Source of the DNA: Zingiber officinale
Taxonomy: Eukaryota > Streptophyta > Magnoliopsida > Zingiberales > Zingiberaceae
Length of the DNA: 64,000 bases
Reading direction: 5' to 3'
Assembly: GCF_018446385.1 (NCBI RefSeq)
Contig: NC_056004.1
Location: forward strand, 24,744,492 to 24,808,491
The notes under the pieces: model-generated
Database searches by the model: none
What the model was told of the DNA's origin: nothing
The model's input: the letters and a program-made list of their open reading frames with translations, nothing else
Part shown: positions 22,801-35,668 of the stretch, in pieces
Position numbering within the stretch: the stretch's first letter is position 1
Layout of the letters: the number at the start of each line of letters is the position of its first letter
Position numbers and translations under genes: made by a program

Positions 22801-23658
22801 GTTACTTCTATTGTTGCTCCGATATTATTTTACAGTTGAACTGAGTGATATTCTAAATAAAGAATAACCAAATCATTTGGAGCTCTAGAAGCGTAGCTTT
22901 TGTTTTAGAATTGCTGATGTTGTGAAATTGTGTTTTATCCTATCATTTGAGCATCTTTTGATTTGGTTGTTCTAGATTATTCTCTGTAGTTTATGCACAA
23001 ATAACTTGAACGGGTGAATTTATACAAGAGCCAGTTTTTTTGCCCCTTTCTGTTACTGGCCACTGGAATATTTTGTTTATGCATCAATAGTAGCAAGTTG
23101 ATACTTCAAAGCACACACCATTCAGAAGTATACCGTAATTCATGTGAATTGCCTCACCTATAGAAGACAGGTGGTAGAATCAATGATGCACCCACAATGT
23201 TTTACAGTGCTTTTATTTCTGAGAAGCATGCCATAAGAAAATATAACATCAATTCTGTTTTAATCGACATACAACAGCGAGCAATTCCATGGTTAGGATT
23301 AGGAGTGTCTTTGTAGGTTTTTAGTGGTCATATTCCTTGTCATCTAGCGGTTGGAATTTCCTCGTGTATGTTTTTCCGAGTAATGTTTTTGTGGATTAGA
23401 AGATAACTATCAAATTGTCACCAGTAACTGGACAACTGTGTTGGTGTTTGCAGAATTTCGAACAATAGCTTCAAATGTTCTGAAATACTTGCTACAAAAA
23501 CCAACTTAAATCTAGCTTGGCCCTGCTCCCTAATTGTAGTTTTTTGCATGATGCAGATCAAAGACGGTTTTGCCGAAGGGAAGGACCTGGTGGTGTCTGT
23601 CATGTCTGCAATGGGCGAAGAGCAGATCTGTGCGTTGAAGGACATTGGTCCCAGGTAG
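19900..23658 (+). CDS. eIF5A: Eukaryotic translation initiation factor 5A, five coding exons
   Basis: Coding exons 19900-20022, 22215-22337, 22413-22469, 22543-22617 and 23557-23658 join in frame to 159 codons; all introns are GT-AG. The N-terminus is [20 protein letters not shown], and the hypusine loop [13 protein letters not shown] is intact (modified Lys about residue 52). The C-terminal OB-fold part ends ALKDIGPR. eIF5A binds the ribosomal E/P region and relieves stalling; deoxyhypusine synthase and hydroxylase modify it in the cytosol. Length equals the family norm. Two residues are unusual: Ala where the family normally has Pro in KGRPCK (here KGRACK), and a final Arg instead of Lys. 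Intron 1 (2.2 kb) carries a hAT MITE. All exons are open, so I judge the gene functional. Confidence 0.97.
21020..21593. mobile_element. hAT-type MITE in intron 1 of eIF5A
   Basis: 574 bp with inverted ends TAGGGGTGATCA and TAGGGGTGAGCA, flanked by a perfect 8-bp duplication GGTAGCAA (21012-21019, 21594-21601), as expected for hAT. The first 180 bp (GGATCGG.TTGGTTCGGTTAT...) is repeated directly at about 21410-21540. Between the copies lies a short tandem repeat with GTAGCAGCTAATCGGAAATA units (21268-21385). It is non-coding and would be removed with the intron. Confidence 0.85.
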
Positions 23659-25040
23659 ATCTCATCCTATAGTGCTTTTGCATTTTAGCAATTGCTACTC
23701 TGAGCAACGAAGGCAGTTGTATTGCGGGAGGAACAAATGCCTAATTGCTGCAAGGATTTTAATTCATTCTATCTTGTCTTTTTTTGGATTATAACAATTT
23801 GAAGATAAATTAATTATTATTTCGTATCGGATCCGAACTGTAGTAGTCAATCATCGCAATAGAATAGGGGTTGATGCGTAGTACTAATATGGCTGTGGGT
23901 CAGGAAAAGGTTAAACGGAGATGCGTGGGACACTGTTCCTTGCACATTTGAGATGAGCATTGCTGAAACAGTGCCATGCTAACCTTGTGCTTCGCGTACC
24001 AAACTCTTCAATGTATCAATGTTTCTTTGCCTGGTCATTGAATCATGAATACCGTGAAGTACATGGGTCCGCTTCGATACACAGATCACCAGCTTGATGC
24101 TGTTGCGCTAGCAATTTCATTGACTCTTCTACCAACAATGCCAAACTGACAAGAGATAAAAACTGGCAGTCTGCAGCAATTTAGCCTCTAATAATAAAAT
24201 GAAACCAGATGCTTTTAATAATCCACTTCTCATACTGTTCACGTGAAACAAATATAAATTGGATTTGCAGAGACCGTGCAGCAGATACTTGGCCACCCAG
24301 TGAGACTTGAATCACATGTAGTTAGCTGAACGCCTGGACCTAATTGGCGATGGTCCCCTAGGGTAGAAAAGGAGGGAACAAGAATTCCAAGTCTCACTTT
24401 AGTCAACTCAAAGCATAGGCACTGTGACCCAAGCATGCACTCTAAAGTTGAACCAAATTGATTGCATGTGATTCTTTCTGAAAACTGATTACGTAATGAC
24501 CTTGAATTAGAGAAAAAACGATTTCTTCTTTCTTTCTGCCCACATCAAAAAGGGTAAACATGATGTCAGTACTAAAAATTAGGAAAGAAGTTTCTGATAA
24601 GCACTTTTCGATACTTAAATTAGTATATTAGCTGAGCGGAAATAAGAATGGTAGATGAGCGTGGATAATCGAGCGTAATTGAGAGTAAATGTGATTTTAC
24701 GTATCTCGTTAACGGAGAAAACTCCTTCGTTGTATATTACCTTTCATAACCTTTGCAATCATGAAATGGCAGAAAATATCGGGTGTCAAAAGTTGTCGAG
24801 TAAAGAAATATGTACAGCCTAGGAGGTGTATGGTCACTTCTATTATTCGTGCGCACCCTTTTTGTAACTTATGTCATTAATGAGGTGGTTGAAGGAATAT
24901 GTTGTCATAAGCTATCAACTGATGGAGTGTAATCATCTTCGAAGAAGGTTCTAATGAATGCTCATATTACAGTAGAGGAATATTCTCTGACAAAACGGTA
25001 GTTACTCTGATAGGTTGTTGTGATTCTTTGACTATGTTGT
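23659..25040. other. eIF5A 3' UTR and downstream intergenic sequence
   Basis: The first few hundred bases after the stop must include the 3' UTR; a plant-type polyadenylation signal cannot be pinned down (AATAATAAAATG near 24188 is one candidate). No other gene is recognised up to 25040. Confidence 0.5.
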
Positions 25041-25916
25041 CTACCAAATGTATCTTGATTGGATTTTTAAACCGGCTAATTATATAGTCACCTTTCCCTT
25101 AAGCCGTTTGGTTGTGCACTAGGTGATGCCGGAGATCTGCTCTAGAAGTAATATGAAGCTAAGTCCCCTAGGTCCGATCGGTTCTTTAGCCGACCATCCA
25201 TATACTGGGATACTTGTCTCTGATAAATAAAAAATTGAGTCCCAGGAGATTCGATCGGTACTTTAAGTCGATCGTTTAGATGATCGAAGACTTGCCTTTG
25301 AAGTGAGAAACTAAGATCTAGAAGTCTGGTCAAATTTATAAGGAGAGTTGCTTTATATTTATCTTCTGTACGTATAAGAGACTGGCATATTGAGTCGTAT
25401 AAATATGACCAGAGTTATTAACGATCAACTATACAAAGGAGGACTGATATGTGAGAAAACTCATAAGGTAGACCTGCAGCGGGGTCGACCGGTTATATAC
25501 TGAGAGACTTGTACTGAGTGGGGAGCTGGACCCTTTTACGTCGGCTAGACGTGTGATCGGCTGGCTCTGTGGTAGGTCAGACATCCCTTAAACTCGACCG
25601 GCCATCGAATGATCTGAGATATAATAGATGTCTTAATACATGAATGAAGTACTAGGTCCCCTAGTATGACCAACTCACAGGCAGATCGTCCTCATACGGA
25701 AGGCCTTAGTGCTGGGCGAAAAGCAAAATCTTGTTAAGAGTGACACGCTGACTGTCACGTCCCTTTGACTTTGACTATCACGTTACCTTGACTTTGACTT
25801 CCATGCCATACTCGAGTCCGTCCGATTATATGCTGAAAAACTTGTACTGAGTGTGGAGTTCGACACCTTTACATCGTTCTGACGTGTGACTAGTCATCTC
25901 TGTGGTAGGTCAGACA
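25040..25916. repeat. Diverged tandem repeats, interrupted at the right by a copia element
   Basis: A unit of roughly 330 bp (about 25490-25816; landmarks ACTTGTACTGAGTG, GACGTGTGA, CTCTGTGGTAGGTCAGACAT, CTTAAACTCGA, TTTGACTTTGACTATCA) starts again at about 25817 and is broken after GGTCAGACA at 25916. It continues at 35674 (TCTTTTAAACTCGATTG...). The first part (25130-25330) has shorter GATCGGT-containing repeats. It may be an old LTR; I cannot name the family. Confidence 0.6.
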
Positions 25917-26292
25917 TGTTGCCTATTTGTCAGCATGAATCAAACATAGGAAAAAGCTGTAACCACTCACAGTGATCTCCCGAAGAAATCGAAGAAGAAT
26001 CGCTTAACATCGCTACTGTCGGAAGCATGATCACGGGTAATCGGAAAGTGCTTCAAGGTTCACGAGCCAAATCCCCAGTCTCTCGGACGTTCTCCTTTGC
26101 TCGACCAACATTGATCACCGTCGTCTCACCCCTTATGCTCTTTTCCCTTTCTTCTCATGGCTTGGACACGCCATTTATAAGAAGATTGAGGAAGACGAAG
26201 GAGAAAGGGCGTCCCTTTGTCTCCTTGGTGTTTGCAGCAAAGAGAGAAATGAAGGGAAAACGATGTCCCTTCGTCTCCTGCAACGCCCAATA
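25917..26292 (-). repeat. 3' LTR (element sense) of the copia element
   Basis: 376 bp beginning TGTTGCCTATTTGTCAGC on the plus strand; its partner at 35294 begins the same way with one change. The outer end reads CCCAATA here and CCCAACA in the partner. Confidence 0.88.
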
Positions 26293-27576
26293 TCTCCCAC
26301 TCGTCCAAGTCAATCCATAAGGTTATATAATCATATAGACCATGTCAGTCATATAGACTACTAGGTGATCATGTCATAATGCCAAAGCCAAATATTAATT
26401 GGTCACAAAGACTGATTAAGTCATATAGACTTTATGATGATCAAGTCATGAAGATCAGAGCATTAATTAGTCACAAAGACCATATAAGAACATCCGTTCA
26501 ATACATTAGGGAAAATGGTTCGTGCAACAACAAGCATACTGAGTATTTATTGCTAAGAAGATTATTACACCTTACATAGCTGCTCTTTAGAACGAATAAG
26601 AGGCATCAATGACTTGTCTTTACCCCAAATTAAATTATTTACATCATTATAAACATCTCTAATCCCTCATATTGACTATATGTCAAGAGCATGTTCAACA
26701 TCTATAATTAAACAAATTATTCACAATTACATTTTATGTACTGAACTAAAAATGTAACTGGTACCAGTGAATAAATGTCACAAATGTAAATCAATCTTAA
26801 TATTCCTTTTTAGCTAGAATCTATTCATTCTAATCAGTCACTTTTCTAGTTATGCTCCATAAATCGAATCATCCATAGTCAATAGAAAACATGCTAAAGT
26901 AGCAGACACTGATCAGAACTTCAAATAGACAGCTAAATAGTCACTTAGGGCAAGATTAAGATTAACTTATAATCTCAAGGGTCTCACATAGTAGAGAAGC
27001 AGAGATACATTCTCCTATTACCCTTCTTGTTGCCATAGCACATGTGATATGAATCACTTGCTACGATGTTATTCTCTTTACTAAAAAGAGCGCATGTTTT
27101 TCTCAAAATTTAACATTGTACAGATTTCGATCTAGACATACCTAATGTCTAATCCTGAATTCAACACATGAATTCCAATATGGCCTTAAGCAGATCAGTA
27201 AATGATGGGTGCATTTACTCTAATCATTACATAAATGATCTCATCTTGACATAATTATCAAGACGATCTTAACTTACGGGTATGTCTCTATTCATAGCTA
27301 CATAAGTTATCCAATAAGCAACAGTATTACCTTTATTCGTACTTAACAAATAGAGATGATTGTCCATATGAGTGGACCAATCTCAATCTGCCAATATGCT
27401 TATCGAGACTTTTTATTCAAATGTAACAAATACATATACACTGATTAGATCATGACATTTTCTATTTATCAAAATGTCTTTACAATAAGTTACATTCTTC
27501 GAAGTCCCAAAGACTTCACATATCCATGAAATGACTCTTTAGTCAATGACTTAGTAAAAGGATCAACAAACATATT
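26293..27576 (-). other. Non-coding 3' region of the copia element
   Basis: About 1.3 kb between the end of RNase H and the 3' LTR. It contains repeated CATATAGAC / GATCAAGTCAT words and no recognisable domain. Confidence 0.5.
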
Positions 27577-28827
27577 TCATGTAGAGATGTACTCAAGAAT
27601 TATCTTTTTCTTGTCAATAATATCCCTTACAAAATTATACTTAATTTCTATATGCTTGCCTTTGCTGTGATATTTGGGATCCTTAGAAAAAACTATTGCA
27701 GCTTGACTATCACAGTACACTATAACAGGACTCCCACTATCCTCAGCAATCTTCAGATGATTCAGGAGCCTTCTTAGCCAGACAACCTCTCGCACAGCCA
27801 TTGCACAAGCCACATACTTAGCTTTCATTGTCGACAAGGCTACACAAGTCTGCTTCTTATTGTTCCATGAGATGGCGCCACCATTTAGCAAGAAGACATA
27901 GCTAGATGTGAATTTTCTATCATCAAGGTCCCCTGCCCAATCTGCATCTGTGTAGCCACTTAGGTTCATATCTGATCCTTAGAAACAGAGGTAATATCCG
28001 TTGTTCCTTTGAGATATCTGAATACCCTCTTCACCGCTTTCCAATGTCTCGATCCAGAGTTTGACTGGAAATGACTAACTAAGCCAACAACATAGCTTAT
28101 ATCAGGACGAGTACACAACATAGTGTACATTAAACTACCAATAACACTGACATATGATTTTTTCTTCATTTCGACTATTTCCTTAGGAGTCTTGGGATAC
28201 ATACTTTTGCTCAAAACAGTACCTCTCTCTATAAGCGTCTGTTCAATGTGGCAATTTGACATATTGAAGTGTTATATCATCTTAGTGATGTAAGCTTCTT
28301 GAGACAAACTCAAAAGCCTTTTTGATCGATCTCTAATGATCTTCACTCCTAAGATGTACTCTGCTTCTCCTATATCTATTATGTCAAATTACGATGAAAG
28401 TCAAGATTTGACTTCTATCATACACTTTATGTCACTTCCAGCTATTAGTATATCATCAACATATAATGATAAAATGACAAACTTTCCTTTTTTCCTTTCT
28501 AAGGTAAATACAATGATCCTCATTGATCATTTCAAAACCATAAGACAAAATGACTTCATTAAATCTCATGTTTCATTGTCTTGACGCTTGCTTTAGCCCA
28601 TATATAGACTTCCTAAGTCTACATACTCTATTCTCTTGGCCTTCAGCAACATAACCTTCTGGTTGTACCATATAGATTTCTTTGTCAATATTACCATTAA
28701 GGAAAGTAGTTTTTACATCCATATGGTGTAATTCTATGTCAAATTGTGCTACTATAGCTAGGATGACACGTATTGACACAAACTTCACAACCGGGGAGAA
28801 TATCTTTTCAAAGTTAATACCCTCCAT
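27577..28827 (-). pseudogene. pol: Copia reverse transcriptase and RNase H, broken
   Basis: 28827-28573 holds the RT start (FEKIFSPVVKFVSIRVILA, MDVKTTFLNGNIDKEIYM, SIYGLKQASRQ). The catalytic YVDD/YADD region near 28450 is disrupted by stops. 28262-27966 continues with SVIGSLMYTMLCTRPDISYV and RYLKGTTD. 27969-27577 is an almost intact RNase H (GYTDADWAGDLDDRKFTSSY, CVALSTMKAKYVACA, YCDSQAAIVFSKDPKYHSK). The adjacent frames overlap in different registers, so there is a frameshift at about 27967. Confidence 0.88.
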
Positions 28828-29680
28828 TTGGATATATCCTTTTGCAACTAATCGAGCTTTGTATCGATTAATCGATCCATCTTATTTCCTCTTTATTTTG
28901 AGAATCTACTTATTCCCAATAGCCTAGAGGAAGATCGACTAAATCCCAAACTTGATTCTTTCTCATTGACTTCATTTCCTCATCCATTGCAATTTTTCAT
29001 TTTTCTCTTACTGAGCTGCTCAAAGCTTCCTCAACTGTTCGAGGTTCCTCATCATCAACTGGGAGAATCATCAATGTCTCATTCTCAATATCAAACCTTC
29101 TCTAAGGAATAATCTAACGACTACTTCTTCGTAGGTTAGACTGTTGAGAAACTGACTAATTTAGTGGCAAATTACTCCACTAGGTTGACTAGATTCAGAC
29201 ATCTCCTGATTTGTTGATAAAGGAACACTATCCTCCTCCTTTATCTCATATAGAGGAATTATCTTATCAACTTCACCTCGTGTTGTGAACTCAGTTTCAA
29301 GAAAAGTAACATCTCTTGATTCTATTTCCGAGATGGTTACATCTTGTCGCTCACTAATAAAAACATAACCCTTAGAAGTCTCAAAATACCTTATAAAGAT
29401 ACACTTCTTACCTCTGAGTTATAATTTTCCATGTTTGTGAGTCTTATCATCAACGTAGGTAGTTGCCCCCTAAGGTCTCAGATTACTCAAATCCGGCTTT
29501 CTACCTGTCCAACGTTCATGTGGAGGTAGATGGAACTGACTTTGAAGGTACTTTATTAAGTATATAGGTCGCAACTAATAATGCATCTCCCCAATAGGAG
29601 ATTGACAAATTAGCATGTGCCATCATAGACCTAACCATTTCAAAAAGAGTCCTATTTCTTTTTTCAGCAACTCCATTTTG

Positions 29681-29919
29681 CTATGGAGTTCCAGGGATAG
29701 TTAGCTGTCTAATAATCTCTTTCTCATTACATATTGTCTTGAACTGATTAGACAAATATTCACCTTCACGGTCAGTGCGCAAGGTTTTAACCTTATGTTC
29801 CAATTGATTCTCAACTTCGTTCAAGTAACGAATAAAGCAATTTAATGCTTCAGATTTATGAGAAATCAAATACACATGACCAAAACGTGTGAAGTCATCA
29901 TTAAATGTAATGAAATAAG
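29681..29919 (-). pseudogene. pol: Copia integrase, C-terminal half of the split core
   Basis: The minus strand reads FITFNDDFTRFGHVYLISHKS (in register from 29919) and LRTDREGEYLSNQFKTICNE. It continues the integrase half at 32637-32826 once the nested solo LTR and one ATAAG copy are removed. Confidence 0.85.
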
Positions 29920-32631
29920 TGTTAGGATGTATACTAAAAGTCTAGCTTTTGGTATAAACATTTATCTAGAAATAAGAATCACATTGGTCAAATGTCTACA
30001 TTTATGATAAATGTAATTGTTCAATTAATTTATATTGTAGATAACATGGTGTGTGGTGTCACACACAGAGGATCATGTTATCAGTACCTTATAAATTATA
30101 AACAGTAGCTCACGACCAAAATGGAAAGGAACAAACCATTGAAAGGTCGTAGTGTAATTAGGTATTAGTTTATCTTAACTATATAATTACACTAGTACAC
30201 TTAGAGTGTATTGAGTAGGACCATTAGAGGTCGTTTCTTTTATACTGACTTTATAAAGGAACAAAAACCTCAGTTATTATGGAAGTGTGTACTCTTAATC
30301 CTAATATAATAACAAGCACATATATTTGATATTTATTTCTTTAATTTATCAATGGGTGAGATTTATTTCGATAAATCAATAAGTTCGATAAATCAATAAG
30401 CCCGATAAGTTGGGAAATGATATCACTTATAGTGTGTGTTGTTGATTATAGAAGGAAACTGTGTCCTAGTAATCTAGGTTGAGAATGTCCCCAAGAGGAG
30501 CTCATAAGGATTGTCATGTTAAACCCTGCAGGTGAACTTAGTCCGACATGACGATGAAGTTGAGTGATACTACTCTTGGAGCTAGATATTAATTAAGTGA
30601 GTTATCAGTAACTTACTTAATTAGTGGACATTTGTTATCTTAAACACAGGGAGACTAACACACTCATAATAAGAAGGAGCCCAAAATGTAATTTGGGATT
30701 GGTGCGGTAGTTCAATAATAGTTCTCTAATGGAATGAATTATTATTGATGAAATTAAGTTGTGTGTTCGGGGCGAACACAGGATGCTTAATTTCATCGGG
30801 AGACCAAAACCAATTCCTCCTCTCGGTCCCTATCGTAGCCTCTTGTATATAGAGATTTATACCCACCACATACCCACCTTCTTAAGCATCCAATGGGGCT
30901 GGCCAAGCTAGCTTGGAACCCAAGCTAGGGTCGGCCAAGACCAAATGGTTGAGCCAAGTTGGTGGCCGGCCAAAGCTTGGGTCCCAAGCTTAGGTGGCCA
31001 ACCACTAGAATATTAAAAAGGATTTTTATTAAAATTATTTCTTATGTGGATGTTTTAAAAGAGAGTTTAAAAATTAAAAATTTTCTTTTATAGTTTTCTA
31101 CAAAAGATTAAGAGAAGAGATTAATCTCTTTCCTTATTTGTAAATTAAAAGGATGGTTTTAATTTTTGGTAAAAACTTTCCTTATTTATAAATCATCTAC
31201 ATGTTTAAAAGAGAGTTTAAAATTTAAAATCTTTCCTTATTTGTTGATTAAAAGGTGGATTTTAAATTTTAAGAAAACTTTCATTTTTAACCATGTTCAT
31301 GATTTAAAAGAGAGTTTAAAAATTAAATATTCTCTTTTATAAGTTTCTACAAAAGATTAAGAAAAGATTTGATATCTTTCCTTATTTGTAGATTAAAAAA
31401 GATTTTAATTTTTAGAGATAACTTTCTTTTTATCCACATGTTTAAAAGAAAGATTTTAATTTATTAAATTTTCTTTTTATAAACCAATCATGAAGGGATA
31501 AAAATTATTAGAGAAATTTTAAAATTTCCGGAAATAAATTAGGAAGGTTTTAATTCTTGATTGAATTAAATTTCCTTTGCTTAGATTATTGTGGCCGGCC
31601 ATGTTGATTAATAAAAGAGAAATTGATTTTATATCAATTAAATTTATTTTTCATGGCAAAGGAATTAAGGAAGTTTTTTATTAAAATTTCCTTATTTGCC
31701 AAGACCAAGGATTATAAAAGAGGGGGTAGAGGTGCCTTCATGAGAAGAACTCTATTCTATTTTTCTCCCTCTTTTTCTTCCTTGGTATGGCCGGCCATCC
31801 TTTCCTCCTCTCTTCTCTTTGATGGCCGAACCTCATCCTTCTTGTGGAGATTCATATGGTGGCCGGATCAAGTTTAGAGAAGAAGAAGAAGAAGGAGAGA
31901 AAGAAAGCTTTGTTTCTAGCATCCCTTGAAGCATGGTAGTGGTGGCCGAACCTCTTCATCCTAGGAGAAGTTTTGATGGCCGAAACTTGCAAGGAAGAAG
32001 AAGGTGCTTGGTGGTTCTCGTCTCGGAAGATCGTTGCCCACACAACGTCCGGGATTAGAAGAGGAATACGGTAGAAGATCAAGAGGTCATTAAAAGTTCA
32101 CAAAGGAAGGTATAACTAATATAGTTTTCCGCATCATGTTAGTTTTATCTCCATGTAAAAATATCAAATACAAGAGGCATGCGATTCTAGTATTTCGAAT
32201 TTGTTTTCGATGTTGTGTTCTTTTGTTTTTCTTTTCCTTGTGATTTGATTGTTCTTTTCGGTTGACCTAAAGTTATTTAAGGAAATTAAATATTAGCTTT
32301 CCTTAAAAGACTTTGTCTAGGCGGTGGTGGTTGTTCCCATATCCAAGAAGGCCATGTGCCTCGCCATGCAGTCCTGAAAGCCAATTTTGGAAATTAATAT
32401 TTAATGGAATTAATAACCTAGGTGATTTGGATCGAAAGTGTTAAGTTCCGCAGGAGATCCAAGTCTAAACCTAAAAGAACAAATAAATTAAACTTTGGAT
32501 CAAACATATTAAGTTCCGCAGGCGATCCAAGTTTAATTTAAAAGAACACATGGTAGATAGGAAAAGGTTCAGACCTTTGTACAATTTTTTTGTACAGTGG
32601 AACCATTAGGCTTTCCGAGTAGCAACCAACA
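29920..32631. mobile_element. Solo LTR (2.7 kb) nested in the copia integrase
   Basis: It begins TGTTAGGATGTATACTAA and ends GAGTAGCAACCAACA, and is flanked by a perfect 5-bp duplication ATAAG (29915-29919, 32632-32636). No gag or pol frame lies inside. It contains several TGGCCGGCCA palindromes (about 30965, 31590, 31789), a degenerate repeat built on TTTAAAAGAGAGTTTAAA (31050-31500), and paired AAGTTCCGCAGGAGATCCAAGT blocks near the right end (32443, 32511). A single LTR with intact TSD indicates LTR-LTR recombination. The family name is not known to me. Confidence 0.85.
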
Positions 32632-32636
32632 ATAAG

Positions 32637-34064
32637 AACTCTGATTTCTAGCCTTCATATTCATTAGACCATAAATATTCGAATGAATTAACTGCAATGG
32701 TGATTCAACCCTAATATCCTTACCAAATGATTTCCTAGTCGTCTTTCCAGCAAGATAATGTTCGCATATATACAAGTTAATCTTAGCATGAGTGCCTAAA
32801 AGGCCCTCCTTAGTTAATCTATTCATTCGTTCTTGTCCTATATGTCCTAATCTAGCATGTCAAATTTCATCATTAATATCAGCATTACTAGTAAGAACAA
32901 TGTTTGAAAAATAACCATCATTATTATTTGATTTTACATCAAGAATCATAAAACTATTTGTTACATAACCATGCCCAATTAACACAGAGTTAATTCAAAG
33001 TTCCACACAACGACTATCAAAATTTACACAATAACCTAAATCAAGAAGACAAATAATGGAAACCAGATTTCGTCGAATCTCATGAGTGTACAGAACATCA
33101 TGTAGAAATAAGGTGCGCCCACCACGTAGGTTGAGCTTGCAAGTGTCAATTCCTTTGACTACAATTCTTGCATTGTTTCCTATATATCTGTATTTGTTAC
33201 CAGTTGATACTCGACGATACTCCACATATGTAGTTCGATCACGTGCTACATGGTTCGTTGTTTCTGAATCTACAATCCACAAAGGATACGAATCAGCTAA
33301 CAACACTATACTTGCAACATGATGCTTATGGAAAGAAGATAGAGATGAATCTATCTTTTTAGGCTCAGTACAATCCCGAGCAAAATGACCCTTCTTGCCA
33401 CAGTTGAAGCAGGTCAACTTGCTCCAAGGTTTTTGTCCATATTTCTTTTCTTTCTTCTTGATTTGGTTTAACAACAACAACACTAGCCTCCTTTCCTTTC
33501 TTAAATCATCTTTTCTTATTTTTGGACCAGAACCTTCAGCTACAAAAGCTTGACCAGAAATCCTTGCGAATTCAATCCTCTCCGCCTCAAGTTCAACATG
33601 GCGTGAGACATTGGTGAAAGTCTTGATACTTTCACTATGAGTCAGATTCTGTTTCATCATTTCCCAAGAATCAGGAAGGAAACAGATAACTACCTGAACC
33701 TATTGTTCATCGGTCAACACATGACCAGTAGTATTAAGCTCTCGAATCATGTTACCCATCTCCTTGAGATGTTGAGCCATGGTAACATTCAAGCGTTTTT
33801 ATAGCTATCAAATTTAATTGTTAGTTAACATAACTTACTGAGACTTACTCCACTGTACTTTTCTCTAAGGGCTACCCAGACAACATGAGATGGTAATGAC
33901 TCATACTCAAATACCAGGTCATCCACTATTGAACTAATCAATATTCCCTTAGAAATGGAGTCCTTCCTTTTCCATACCTTATAGGCATCAAGGTCATGTC
34001 TACATACTCCGTGATCCTTTTCCATACCTTTTCCATACCCTTCTTGCTCTAGATTCCAGAACAT
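32637..34064 (-). pseudogene. gag-pol: Copia gag C-terminus, protease and N-terminal integrase, broken
   Basis: 34064-33825 is a gag middle part (SISKGILISSIVDDLVFEYE, WVALREKYSG). 33660-32995 has a zinc knuckle CFNCGKKGHFARDC and a protease whose site reads WIVDSETTNHV; the Gly of Asp-Ser-Gly is Glu, so it is probably inactive. 32826-32637 has the pre-integrase/integrase part (NLYICEHYLAGKTTRKSF, LQLIHSNIYGLMNMKARNQS). The Asp of the usual HSD triplet is Asn. Stops and frame changes separate the parts. Confidence 0.85.
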
Positions 34065-35293
34065 CCAATTGAGTTGACCAATAAGCCTACATACTCCGTG
34101 ATCCGGGTCATATTTCAGCTTCTTGATCTCCTCCCATAGCTCATGTTGTCATTCATAGCGACCATTCATTGTGTATATTGTTCTGGAATTGAAAATCATG
34201 ATATCAGTACAAAACCGACAGACCAGTAACAAGTACCGATCAATATAGAACAAATATATACAGAATACACAAGCAATTAAGAAAAATAAATTTTCTTTAT
34301 TTGGGGAGTCTTATGTGATTGACACATTGTATCGGTCGATCAGGAATCTGGATCTTAAGCTTAGTTTATTCCGTTTCCTCATTAGAACTAATCTAATTGG
34401 ACAGAGATTTCTGACTTAGGTTATGTTATTGTTTAAGCCCATTTAAGTCAATTTCAGACTCATTGATCAAACTTAAGTCCGTTTGATTCATCCATTGGAT
34501 TAAGTCTAATCCATTAGAACAAATCTAATCTTTTAATCAAATCTGATACAACAGAACTAATCTGGTCATATTTGATCAGTCTAACTTATGTAATCAAAAC
34601 GATCCCAATTAATTCAATAATATACTGAACTGGTTAAATCAACAAATAATTTAAATCAGATCTAGGTATCATTGAATCAAGCTGGTATGCTTAAATCAAC
34701 TAATAATTTAAACCAGACCTGCGTTTGATTGGACAAGTTGGTCTTATTCAATTTTTAGTTAATTGAACCATAAATTAATTAAATATATTTATTAATTAAT
34801 AATACATTTCTATATACATTTAATTAATTAATAAATACATTTAATTAAATTTTACCATGTATGTTTGTGTTCATGCATGGTCTCACGTTTTTTTACTGTA
34901 CTTCATCAAAATATTATTCATTGCATTTTTTTTTTCTCAATCGATTGAAGAATCGATTAAACACAAGATTCACTGTGCCATGAATTGAATCGATTCAATT
35001 CCTTATCAAATCGATTCAAATAATTGAATCGATTGAGTAATCGATTAAAATAAAAAATGTACTGTTCATCTTCTTCTCGCGACAAATGCGAGGCATCCCG
35101 CGGCCAACTTTCATTGGTATTTAAACGCAGTCACCGACGCTTCTCTGCCGCAACTATATGCCACCGAGGATTGTACGATTCCCATGTAGCCGGATGGAAA
35201 TCGTGATTCGGGATACGATTCTGGCAGAGATCGCTGAAATCGCAATGTCACGATTTCTTCATGTTTTTTTTTTTAAAATGACTCTGATACCAT
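34065..35293 (-). other. Leader and 5' gag region of the copia element
   Basis: Between the primer-binding site (35280-35293) and the readable gag. The sequence is AT-rich with repeated TTAAATCAA and AATCGATT words (34600-35050). I see no intact reading frame; the gag start is presumably degraded near 34200. Confidence 0.5.
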
Positions 35294-35668
35294 TGTTGCC
35301 TATTTGTTAGCATGGATCAAACATAGAAAAAAGTTGTAACCACTCATAGTGATTTCCCGAAGAAATCAAAGAAGAACCTTCGGATGTTGCTGCTGTCGGA
35401 AGCATGATCACGGGTAACCGGAAAGTGCTTCAAGGTTTACGAGCTAAATCCCTGGCCTCTCGGACGTTCTTCTTTGCTCGACCAATACTGATCACCGTCC
35501 CTTCACCCCTTATGGTCTTTTCCCTTTCTTCTTATGGCTTGGACGTACCATTTATAAGAAAATCGAGAAAGACGAAGGGAAAGGACGTTCCTTCGTCTCC
35601 TTAGCGTTTGCAGCAAAGAGAGAAATGAAAGGAAAATGGTACCCCTTCATCTCCTCCAACACCCAACA
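35294..35668 (-). repeat. 5' LTR (element sense) of the copia element
   Basis: 375 bp direct repeat of 25917-26292 with numerous substitutions. The primer-binding site lies directly to its left. Confidence 0.88.

Larger units (their letters stand above)
25917..35668 (-). mobile_element. Ty1/copia retrotransposon with both LTRs, carrying a nested solo LTR
   Basis: LTRs at 25917-26292 and 35294-35668 (about 375 bp each). The primer-binding site ATGGTATCAGAGTC (minus) abuts the right LTR and a GAGTGGGAGATA purine tract abuts the left one. Pol order, right to left, is gag, protease, integrase, RT, RNase H: a normal copia order. The target duplication is AGACA (25912-25916) versus AAATA (35669-35673), two transitions apart. 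Removing the 2.7-kb solo LTR leaves about 7 kb. Several stops in gag-pol make it inactive; the LTRs have diverged, so it is older than the Sirevirus-like insertions. Confidence 0.9.

Noticed and set aside
31623-31877. 84-codon frame with hydrophobic stretch
   Set aside because: Lies within a solo LTR, no domain and no start context.
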